DNA from: Hydractinia symbiolongicarpus
Taxonomy: Eukaryota; Cnidaria; Hydrozoa; Anthoathecata; Hydractiniidae
Direction: 5' to 3'
Length of the DNA stretch: 64,000 nucleotides
Assembly (NCBI RefSeq): GCF_029227915.1
Contig: NC_079876.1
Span: forward strand, 28,431,828 to 28,495,827
A program made the translations under genes and the position numbers. The notes under the pieces were generated by a model. The model saw nothing but the letters and a program-made list of their open reading frames with translations, was not told the DNA's origin and did no database searches. Position 1 is the first letter of the stretch. Each line of letters opens with the position of its first letter. Of this stretch, positions 34,421 to 44,400 are shown in pieces.

Positions 34421-36821
34421 ATTGAAAACACTGCTAACGGAAGCACTGTTAAAAATTTGGCTCAACGACTGCTTCAAAAAATTGCTGGTCTAGTAGACGT
34501 ACCAGGTGCTGCGGCAGATTTCATTAATAGTGGTGGCCGTTTGACTAGATTTACCAGGAATTTTCGATACATTGGTATCAGTGGCTTCCGAGCCTTGGAT
34601 ACGTCTGGTGAAGATGGAACCGTTACAAAGAGTAGCACATTGGATAAATACTTGAGCGATAAGCGTAGAGAAACAGAGCCAGAAATATCATTATGGAACT
34701 GGAGCAAGAAATGTAATTGTACCTGCAAAGTAGATCACATCCCAGTTTTTGCTGGAATATCTACAAAACCTGTTTGGCCTGTTACTGAGGACTATGCAAA
34801 AGCTATGCTCATTATATTTTCTGTGGGAACGTGGCATAATACTGAAGAATTGAAAGGACAACATGAGTCATTTGCTGCAGCTTTGGCTTCCCTTGTTCAA
34901 ACTGAAGAATGTCCATCAATATTAATTGATTCATTGAAAGAGGCTAAACAATCTTTCGATAAAAAGAGCAAGAGAACACGAAGTCACACTAGTGTAATCA
35001 ATATTCAAACCGATACTCAGTCTTCAGATCAATCATCACAATACACAGATGCAAGTTCCCAATGTTCCCAAAATTCTGCCATTGCAGAAATTAACATAGG
35101 TAGAGCAATGATGAGAGATATTGCTAAGCACCATGTTGCTGATATGAATGAGCCAAATGTACAACAGGTTCTTCCCAATGGGGGGCCTATGTTTGATTGG
35201 AATAATTATGCAATTCAAAGTTTTGGTAGTCAATGGCCAATTAATGCTGACACATGGTTACAATCTATATCTGAAGAAGCTGAAAGAAATGAATTGCAGC
35301 ATGCTGAAGATTGTACCTTACCCCAAATAAACATCTTAAATGCTAATGAATTACAAAGAACAGTCATTGGTATAAATCTTCAGCATTTATTACAAGTAGC
35401 AAAAGGAACTTTGCCAACAGGTACCCAGCCATTACGTTTATTAATACAAGGAACAGCTGGTGTTGGGAAAACATTCATCATTACCGCACTCACTAGAATT
35501 GTTCGCCGTATTTTTAAGCGAAATTCTGCTGTTATGAACTTGGCCCCAACTGGTGCAGCATCAGTCCTCATACCTAATGGTCGGACTATACATTCAATGA
35601 CTCCACCACCACACAAACTGAAAAAAGATAAGAATTTTAAATTCTGTCCAGCTTTCTGACTATCCGTTGGGTGATGTATCTCTAAGAAAGCTCAGAAAAT
35701 ATACAGGCATGCATGAAAACAATGAACTGAAATTATTTCAACTTAATACTGATGAACGTAGCATGCAGTCAAAGCTTCTTGTGGCCTGGTGCAGCCAAAG
35801 ATTATGTGAGGCAACAGGAGACTTTGACAATTACTATGGAGGTGTACCAACTGTCAATTTCTTTGGGGACCTTGGTCAACTTGGACCAATTCGTGCTTTC
35901 GATCTACATCAGCCACCAAAACACGATGATTCCACAATCAACTTTGCTGGTTATGCAATCTATCGCTCGTTTCAACATGTTATCGTTCTTACAGAGACCA
36001 TGCGCCAAGGCCCAGATCAGTTGGATCTTTTACAACGACTTCTTAGAATACGTAATGGTTCGATCACTCAACAAGATTGGCAGGATATAAATAGTCGTTA
36101 CGAAAATGCTTTGCCCCATACTGAAAAATGTAACTTTCTTCATGGTCGCGTCCTGACATTAATGGAAACATGGTATGAAGTTAATGAAGAAAACCACAAT
36201 AAATTAGCCAGCCTTGGTGTACCAGTTGCTGTTATTCCATCAAGAGGCCGTGGAAAACATCACTCTTTGACCGATAAGCAAATGGGTCAAAAACCTCTGA
36301 GATCTTTAATGGCAGTTGGTGCAACTGTAATACTCACCAAAAACCAAAAAGGTCTTACAGGCCTCGGTCTTAATAATGGTGCCATGGGAAAAGTAATTGC
36401 AATCCTTTATTCACCAAATACGTCACCACCTGAATTTCCAATTGCTGTTGTTGTCAATTTCCCAAATTATAAAGGCCCACTATGGATTCCAGAACATCCG
36501 ACATGAATACCAATTACTGCTATTGAAGTACGATGTGAGTCTAATTGTTGTAGCAGAAATGGCCTGCCATTGATGCCAGGATATGCGATAACAATTGCCA
36601 AAAGACAGGGTATGTCGATTGGAGATGGTAAAACTGCCACCCACATGCGTATAAAGTTACAACAATCAATTCAGATGGAAAAAAATAACCTTGGTACAGC
36701 TTACACTGCATTCTCCAGATGCGAAAAAGAAAGAAATTGGGCACTTGTCGAACCAATTACTCAAGAACGACTCTTGTACATTAATACACATCCCCGTACG
36801 CCTGAAGGCATTATCGAATGA
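34421..36821 (+). pseudogene. Helitron Pif1-type SF1 helicase
   Basis: Walker A is in IQGTAGVGKTFIITALTRIV (about 35447). The frame then shifts near 35650, and the motif II region reads VNFFGDLGQLGPI. TETMRQG and GATVILTKNQKG follow, then after an in-frame TGA (36504-36506) MPGYAITIAKRQGMSIGDG and GTAYTAFSRCE (motifs V and VI). It ends at TGA 36819-36821. It would unwind DNA for rolling-circle replacement synthesis. Two breaks make it inactive in this copy. Confidence 0.88.
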
Positions 36822-37009
36822 AACCGTCAAAAAATTCAATATCACTATGGAAAAGTATATTAACTTGTTAAAAGAACTTCACGAGTTTTGTGATGATGGT
36901 ATTGAAGATGCAGTTTGTCCTTCACCATCTCTAAATTGCACATGTATAATATACATATCTCACTCCTAATTTTATTTACTACCTAACTTCATCTATTTTG
37001 GAGACAATC

Positions 37010-38045
37010 ACAATCTTGACCTGTTACAATAACCATATCTACACTTGATATCCAGTCCCATATCTATTTTATCCTTACCCCCATCGATCATCATTCCCCA
37101 ATTACAGTACCGTTTTGACTTATAGCAATCAACATATCCTCTGTACCCTACCGAACATACCACAATTATCATACCGTTTCGACTTGTCGCAATCAACATA
37201 TCGTCTCTACCCTACCGATCATCATACCACATACCATTTGGACTTATCACAACCAACAAGGAGTTGCGAAGGAGGAAGCACATGACAGAATAAAGCCTGA
37301 ACAAGGTGCATTAACATTACAGCAGTGTGCTGATTATTAATGGCCTTTAGGCCAATTGCAACCTTAACAAGGTGAACATTACAGCTTCATGCTGGTTATT
37401 AATGGCGTTGCTGGAGGTGGAGGGTCATAACACAGCCTAACAAAGGTCTGTAATTGTTACATTAACCATGGATACATTTGATATCCAGTTGCATGTCTAT
37501 TTCATCCGTATCACATCGATCATCATACCACAATATACCATACCGTTTCGACTTATCCCAATCAACATATCGTTTTACCATACCGATCATTGTACCACAA
37601 TTACCATACCCTTTCTACTTACCAGATTCAACATATTGTCTGTACCCATTATATCACAATTACTTAAATAAGGTACATTAATATTACAGCTTTATGCTGA
37701 TTATTCATGGCGTTGTAGGCCAATTGCAACCTAAACGAGGTGCATTAACATTACAGCTTTGTGCTGATTATTAGTGGCATTGTAAGCCAATTGCAACCTA
37801 AAGAAGGTGCATTAACATTACAGCTTTGTGCTGATTATTAATGGCGTTGTAAGCCAATTGCAGCCTAAACAAGGTGCACATGCAACCTAAATAAAGGTGC
37901 ATTACAGCATTGAGTTGATTGCGCAATTTCTTTTTATAAGCAACTGGGATTTTGGTCTCATCTGTACCCTACCAATCATCACAGCCCAATTACCCTACCA
38001 GTAGAGCTTACAACAATCAACCTACCAGCCATCATACCTCAGTTA
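37010..38045. repeat. Two interleaved minisatellites
   Basis: Unit A of about 65-70 bp (…CATACCGTTTCGACTTATC…CAATCAACATATCG…) fills about 37020-37260, 37460-37650 and a last diverged stretch to 38030. Unit B of about 60-65 bp (GGTGCATTAACATTACAGC… then TGCTGATTATTAATGGCGTT) fills about 37300-37430 and 37665-37905. The arrays alternate A-B-A-B-A, so the higher-order unit has itself been duplicated. Confidence 0.85.
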
Positions 38046-38758
38046 CTGTAGGTTGTGCAACATGAAGAACCAGTACATCACCAAAATGGGGTGTACATCT
38101 CCAAAATGGGGTAACTCTTTTTTACTTAAAATGTTAATTGCAACATAAATCTGCCCTTTATTTTAGGTATGACCTGCTTAGTCCCATTGGCTACCTTCTC
38201 GTGGTGCAGGTTGTCAAGAAGAGCTTGTAGACTTTTCAGGCCTATCAATAAGGGGCGAGCAATTGCTCTTGCTCACGCAAACGCTAACTTAACTCTAAGA
38301 AATAAGAAACTAGGTGAGCTATTAATTGCTCTCCCAATTCCGAAAAAAGTTTTTCTGCCTGAGCAATATCAATTCATCTCACATGGAAATCAATGTTCTC
38401 TTTCTTATTGTTTACAGTAAAAAAGAACTAAAATATATAAAAAAAGATGAAATTAAATAGATAAAAAGGACTTTTTTTAAACTTATTCTATTTATTTAGA
38501 ATGCTTGCCCAGTTTAAATTATTGTAACCTTATGAGAGCGATTTGTTGCTCTGGTGTTATTTTCGTATTGATAGGCCTGATGAAATTTTTAATTTAGGAT
38601 TTTAAAATTTAATAGATCGTGTTGTTTTTGTCTACATGTTGTGTCTACACGCTCTTCAACCAACAGCCAGGGCAATAAAACTCTCTTTGCATGAAATGTT
38701 TGCAAACATTCTTGTTTATTTCGGTGCTTTTAACTCCCTATTTAGTGAAATATTTAAA
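38046..38758. other. non-coding interval
   Basis: Contains a duplicated 16-bp word CTCCAAAATGGGGTAA-like at 38080-38115. No ORF with recognisable content. Confidence 0.4.
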
Positions 38759-39445
38759 AATGGAAAGTGAGCTGGTAAATGTAAGTATTTTCATAGTTCG
38801 GTTTTTACCTTTTCAATACTAAAATTGCATTTCTTTAATGCAAAATTTTGCATTCATGTAAGGCTTTTTTGTATTAAAATTTAATACTGAGGATGGTGTT
38901 CATGTTTCTGTATTATATCTTTAAAATAAATGCTAAAGTTTTGCCACATAAAGGCGGTCTTACATAGACTAGCTGTTGTTATTGGCTTGGTATCCTGACT
39001 GCCATAGATTGCATTATGTATATGAACTCATTGTCATCTCATTATACGAATGAGATAAAGGCTACCTCTACTACTTTTAGCAGCCAAATAAGATAATATA
39101 ATACTTAGTTGGATTAGCATACAAGAATTAGCATATGAAAGTATTCAATTAATTTGAGAGATATCTTTATGTAGGAGTTAAAGCAGAGAATTGATACCCT
39201 GGGGGGGGGGAAATTGAGGCTTTAGAGGAGAAAGTTAAAGTAAGTTATGCACTAGAAATAATTGCTTTGAAGTGTAGAATGTAATAAAACAGTAACAGTA
39301 ACTTAGTGAACGATTAGAAGTTTAGAATGTGGCATTTCCACAATTGTCTTATTTTTTAGGAGTTATCAGCAGAGAAATTGGATTTGTGGTGGGACGCCTT
39401 CCGGGACTTTTGTCCCAAAATAAGACTTTGGGAGCTTTTATAAGC
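38759..39445 (+). CDS. Possible small coiled-coil gene, three exons (weak)
   Basis: ATG 38759 opens MESELVN followed by a gtaagt donor (38780). An exon after tttatgtag (39173-39240) gives ELKQRIDTL and, allowing one base in a G10 run, EIEALEEKVK, then a gtaagt donor. After ttattttttag (39358) comes ELSAEKLDLWWDAFRDF. All three junctions are phase 0 and the heptad pattern is continuous. The third exon runs into the folded element at 39393-39474. No family recognised; the G-run slip keeps confidence low. Confidence 0.3.
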
Positions 39446-39474
39446 TCCCAAAATTACAAATCCTGGAAGGCGTC
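39393..39474. repeat. Three-way-junction inverted repeat
   Basis: The outer arms GACGCCTTCC (39393-39402) and GGAAGGCGTC (39465-39474) enclose two further hairpins. These are GGGAC-TTTT-GTCCC (39403-39416) and TTTGGGAGCTT-TTAT-AAGCTCCCAAA (39427-39452). All arms pair perfectly. Confidence 0.85.
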
Positions 39475-39756
39475 TGGTGGCTCACGCACCTTTACACAGG
39501 AGGATGATATGCGGGAGCGGGCGAAGTTGAAGAGGAAGAACGGTGGAAGAGGGAGAGGAGGAGGATATAGGTGGTAAAAAAAAATAATGCTAACACTTGC
39601 TGTTCTTAATTCATTCCTCTCAACCCATCCCCAGACTTTTCTTCTTTTAAAAATTTTCTTTTGCACAACAGTATGCACTTTTAATATTTTGACGTAGTAT
39701 ATAGTTATATAGACATATATGATTTTGAGATAACAAGACAGCAAGCTGTGATGATG

Positions 39757-40375
39757 GAACTGGTCTAACGACCCTTGAAGTTAAAATTGTAGAGGTTACA
39801 CCCTCTAAAGATCAAAACGCAATGCAAGATCTCCCTTTTTGCAAGGATAGTCTGTAGATTCAAGGTAATTGAACCAAACAGCCCTCTCTACACAATATAA
39901 TACGTACAACTAACGGTCGGTACACAAAAACTGACAACATGAAAACAGAAGACAGACATAACGACAACAATACAACAAAGAATTTACTATAAAAATAAAT
40001 AAATAAATATAAAACTATAAATATGAGTAGACAACCACCCGAGTGCCAGGACTTGTGAACCTGGCAGTAGCTTTCCACATGTGATACGGGATCCCAACAC
40101 TCAGCCTTACACGGGTAGTTGTCGCTTTGGACCAGCCATTTGCTTTGGACCAGCCTGAAGACAGTGGAGTAATGAACGTGGATGTAAAGTCACGGACACA
40201 AGAAAGATAGAAATGAAAACCCCTTATATAGCTTCTTCGTAACATCAGGTATAGCAGGATCGTTAACCCGGTAGACTAAGTGAGCCAACTTAGCCTCCCT
40301 ACAGAACTGGGGTTATAAGTGGGGTCGTTACACCCAAAGACAAGGCAATTGCCAAGCCCCCTTGCTAAGCTTCTT
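39757..40375 (+). repeat. Rep-A dispersed repeat, diverged full-length copy
   Basis: Begins near GATGGAACTGGTCTAACGACC, keeps TAGAGG...CCTCTA and a CTCCCTTTTTGCAAGGA block, and ends GGGGTTATAAGTGGGGTCGT then AAGCCCCCTTGCTAAGC. About 610 bp, longer than the copy at 10690 in its middle. It lies just 3' of the R2-like copy 2. Confidence 0.65.
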
Positions 40376-40535
40376 ATAATTGCTTTCTAGGAAAGGGGCG
40401 AGTGAGCGAACTCGTGAATAACGGTAAACTGTATGTAAAACACACAGCAGGGGTAATTTCAAACCGCTAGGAAAAAGAGATCCCTCCCCCTCTTTTGATA
40501 TAATGTACTCCCGTTTTAGTGCGAATTCACACTAT

Positions 40536-42821
40536 TTAAATTTTGACAAAAAATAACACATACACTGTGGAGTTATCTAGATCAGATGGCTTGACTCTAA
40601 TCACTGCCCTATCATCACATTTTAACCATGTATTAACACCCTGATCTCTTATGAAAGCCCAGTAGTGACCAGCCGCCAGTGTGCCTGAATGATTAATAGT
40701 GGCGGTTAATTTATATTGGTTTGTGAATGATATATCCTCCGCAGGATGGGAATAAACATTTAGGGTGTCGTGACCTTGGGCGAGGCAAGAAACAAATTTA
40801 TTATTTTTCACAGATCTTCCTTGGATACAATTAAACCTTTTCAGTTGGATGATCAGTATATCTCCACACTGGGTGAAGACAGTTTCCCGGGTACTGTCTT
40901 GAAGGGAAGAGCACTGTGGGCACATCCATCTGTCATTTCCACACATATATTCTGGTTGCGAAAAAGCTTTAATGGAGCCTGTTATGTTGTTTGAAACAGG
41001 GAGTGGCAGAATGGACATACTTTCCTCCCTACTGGAAGACAAGAGGCATGAATTACAAGATATTGTTGTAGTTACTTTGTTGGTAATAATATTGTTAGCG
41101 ATAACTGATGGCCCTGTTAACTCGTTTAATACATGAGGTAGAATCTCAGGAACATCCTGCTGTGTGTTAATATTGAATGGGTTGTTCCTAGCATTGGACA
41201 TCTTACGTTGTAACGCTCGGAGAAAAGCGGAAGGGTCTACAACTGAGGTGGATTTAGACAACAGAGACATAGTCCGCAAGACGGACTTGGCCAGGGGGGA
41301 AACAAAAGAGGACTCCGATGCACTTTGTGACCAAAGTGCAGGAGTTACAGATAATGCTTGCAGGATAGAAATAGCATAGCATGTATTCCCTTTATTAAAC
41401 AGACCAGCATAAGTTGGTTTTGCTGGAGTGCTGTTGGTAGGCGGTTCTGGTTCCGGGTGTGAGTGACTTTTATCCACAGTTGGCCTTCGTTGTTGATGCT
41501 GTTGTTGTTGCTGCGGGCTTGTAACCTTTGGCAATAGAGGGGTAGGAACAGATGTTGAGCCTGGCACAAGATTGCAGCTGCCTTGGTTCCACGTAATTGA
41601 GTTCCTGGCTAGCCAAATGCAGAAGGATGCTTTCATACAAATGTCGCCTAATTTCCGGAAGGCTTGGAAAGCTTCTTTGTTTGGGAAACCCAATCTTTTT
41701 AAACAAATTGCAACTGACCGAAAGCAATATCCACGTGCACCCACTTCGATCGCGAACAGATTTACGTGCCATCCATTATGCTCGATGATATTTATCAAAG
41801 GGATGTATTTAGAGAGCTTTTTGGAGTGCCAGGTTTCCATGTTTTCCTCACAAGGGCATGTAAGTTCAATTAAAATAACACGTTTGCTGTTGTTGGAATA
41901 CAGGACAAGATCTGGTCTAAGCGATGTTATGGCAATATGACCAGGAAAAATAAGTTCACCATTTAAATCTGAAAGAAATAACCAGTCAGTGGCAAGATGC
42001 AAAAGGCCTACCGGTTTTGATTTTTTGCTAGATGAGTGACTACCTGCTTTAACAAATTTTACATTATTTAGGTGCTTTACAGGAGAGGAAATAGATTTGG
42101 AAAACGTGGTGATCAACTGTAAAAGTTCGCGCAAGACAGAGTCGTGACGAAACGTAAATCTACCCTGTGTTAAAGCCGTTTTGCAGGCCCCTAAAATGTG
42201 AGCTGTAGTGCAGACTTGTTTTCAACACAAGAAACATAAGGATTCGGTACATATACGCCAACGCCTTAAATTACTCGGAGAAGGAAGAACATCATAGGTG
42301 GAGCTTAAACAGAACGACAACAGGTTTGGTGGCATGGCAAGCAAGGACTTCCAGGAGAGGTCGTTCTTAATGTAGTTGTCCCATCTGGTCCAACTTACCT
42401 GTACCTGTATTTGCAAAGCTCTGCTTATATCCTTTTCACCATCAATTTCTTTTGCAGTCACCGATACTAATTTCCTGTAAGAATGAGACTGTCTAAGAGA
42501 AGTTCCCTTAGGTTTAGGACAGAGACCTAAACCGCCCTTACCGAAATGGGGTGAACCCATAATTTCTTTAATCTTTAATTCTGCTTCAGCAATTCTGACT
42601 GAATTGGACACGCTCCATCTACCGACCTTTAATGTTGGTATAGCTGCCGAAACCAATGGATCTTTAGAATCCCTTAGCAGTAAGTGTCCACTGATCTTAG
42701 CGGACTTGAGTATGGAAGTTAGGCTTTTTATCGGTAGAGAGCAAGGTGAGATGGAAGCATAAAGACATAAATTAGTGGTAGAATGTTGAAGATTGAGCCA
42801 TTTCCTTATAAATACTGACAC
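40536..42821 (-). CDS. R2-like protein C-terminal half: thumb, CCHC knuckle, RLE endonuclease and USP deubiquitinase
   Basis: One minus-strand frame of 762 codons broken only by TGA at 42222-42224. After the thumb comes a zinc knuckle CFLC(stop)KQVCTTAHILGAC. In the part from 42134 (532 aa) a restriction-like endonuclease lies at residues 73-150: RPDLVL, LIELTCPCEE, NLFAIEVGARG. Q/P-rich linker 190-240. A complete USP (peptidase C19) spans 243-530: Cys box GLFNKGNTCYAISILQAL (C252), QQDVPE (325-330), zinc pair C360-x2-C363/C405-x2-C408, IIQLKRF and His box SGTLAAGHYWAF (H490) with W-LKCDD (D507/D508). USPs remove ubiquitin from proteins. The fusion could protect the RNP or its products from degradation; that role is inference. 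Confidence 0.88.
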
Positions 42822-42836
42822 CTATAGCCTTGCCCT

Positions 42837-44400
42837 ATGCGCCAGGCGACGCAGGGTGGTCTTTTGTCCTGTGCATATTTATTCACTGTAGTACTGAATT
42901 CCAATAACCCAAACCCTCAAAACTACTACAGTGACAAAGATGTTGATTTTGAGGTAAGCGAGACAGCTTATCCTTGTCACTCAGATCAGTTTCCTCCCCT
43001 AAAAAAGTACAGTGTCGTTCTCAATGATATTTTCTCTGAACGTGGTGCTGAAAAGTTTCAGACAGCGAGTGTATTTCTGGACAAGAACCACACGAATTAC
43101 TCCTGTCACATTGATGAGAAATATCTGAAAGACCTGCATATTAAGACACCAATAAAATGGGGCAAGATGAACGATCCTCTTTGGTCGACCCTGGACAGGG
43201 CTGTTGCTACCAAGTTATCCATAAGTCTATGTGACTCCCTTTCAACTAAAGTCAAACTGATGGAACTGTTTATGAGGAAGCTGCTGCTGACACTGTTTAT
43301 GAGGAAGCTGCACAAATCCTTGGTCATCCAGCAGCAAAGAAGGTTAAAAATATTTCTGGGAAAAATAGGAGAACCTTACACTCTATTAATTTAATAAATT
43401 TAAAAAACTCTCTTGTGACTCAAGTTTTATTTGCCGTAGAGGTTGCTCAAAAGTTCGCTCTGCAGCAGCTGCTTGCCGAAACAAGGGAAAAAATCAAGGT
43501 AATACGTCGGGCAGAGAGACGTCTAAGGAAGAAGGTTAGGTTCAAGGAGGCACAGTCTGCTTTCAGGACAAACCCGTTTGCAGCCTTGCTTGATCCCAAG
43601 TGTGCAGCCACACTGCGTGTCGATCAACAGACATTTGACAATTATAAATCTTTGGTTGTCAAGGATAAATTGTATGACGTTCCCTTGTGTAATCTAGAAG
43701 GTCTTCCTGCTGCCCCTTCTATTACGAAAATTTTTCCCTCACATTCTCTTAAATAGAAAGACTTTTTTAACTCTTTTAGCAACCAGAAGGAATGCGTCAT
43801 CTCCTGGTTTAAACGCTATTCCCTATAAAGTTTATAAAAAGTGTCCCAAAATAAATACTCTCTTGTTCAATGTTTTTAAATCTTGTATAAAAAATTGTGT
43901 TGTCCCTGTTCAATGGCGTAATGCTCGTGAAATTTATATTCCAAAAACCAAAACTCCAATGGAGTCAAACATAAAAGACTTTCGACCAATTGCACTTCTA
44001 AATGTCTAAGGTAAGCTTCTTTTCAGCCTTGTATCAAGGCGTTTAGAAACTTATATGATAACAAATAACAAATTTATCAATACATCTGTTCAGAAGGGAT
44101 GTATGGAAAAGGTTCCAGGCTGCTGGGAACACATGTCGATGGTTTGGTCAGCACTTAACGATGCCCGCTCTTCTAAGTCGGATCTAGCTACCATCTGGCT
44201 AGATATAGCAAGTGCTTACCCTTCAATTTCTCATCGACTTATCTTTTTTGCCCTTAAGCGCTATGGTGTTCCTCCACAGTGGATTTCTTTTATTAGAAAT
44301 TATTACATTGGCTTCTACAGCAAATCATTCTCTCCCCTTGCACCAAGTAATTGGCATAAACATACGCCGGGAATTTTTGCAGGCTGTACGCTATCCATTA
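42837..44400 (+). pseudogene. R2-like copy 2, inverted 5' half, first segment (N-terminal region and RT fingers/palm)
   Basis: Plus-strand reading: the N-terminal region (42837-43394) includes MNDPLWSTLDRAVATKL and then EEAAQILGHPAAKK in a shifted frame. That shift lies beside a duplicated 18-bp block, TGTTTATGAGGAAGCTGC, near 43268/43297. The basic helix is RRAERRLRKKVRFKEAQSAF. RT blocks are RRNASSPGLN, EIYIPKTK, IKDFRPIALLNV, VQKGCM, WLDIASAYPSISH (catalytic Asp), YGVPPQWISFI and PGIFAGCTLSI, up to the TA at 44399-44400 where the pogo element inserted. A few indels and a stop (LLNV*) are present. Confidence 0.82.

Larger units (their letters stand above)
30391..36821 (+). mobile_element. 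Helitron with 2A-like peptide, OTU protease, Rep and Pif1-type helicase
   Basis: A single large ORF broken by about four frame changes and four in-frame stops. Order: hydrophobic segment, 2A-like motif, OTU domain, zinc-rich linker, Helitron helper domain, HUH Rep nuclease, SF1 helicase. Rep+Pif1 helicase is diagnostic of Helitrons, which move by rolling-circle replication. OTU domains are known in animal Helitrons. The element's TC and CTRR ends were not located; the tandem arrays at 37010-38045 may belong to its 3' side. Confidence 0.88.

Noticed and set aside
37478-37681. Short ORFs in the 37-38 kb repeats
   Set aside because: Generated by the minisatellite units; no conserved frame between units.
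38169-38420. 83-codon plus-strand frame
   Set aside because: No homology signal, no splice context and low-complexity surroundings; not supported as a gene.
40536-42134. Stand-alone host USP gene
   Set aside because: The same open frame contains the RLE endonuclease upstream of the USP, and a second copy at 56003-56960 has the same order, so it is part of the retrotransposon.
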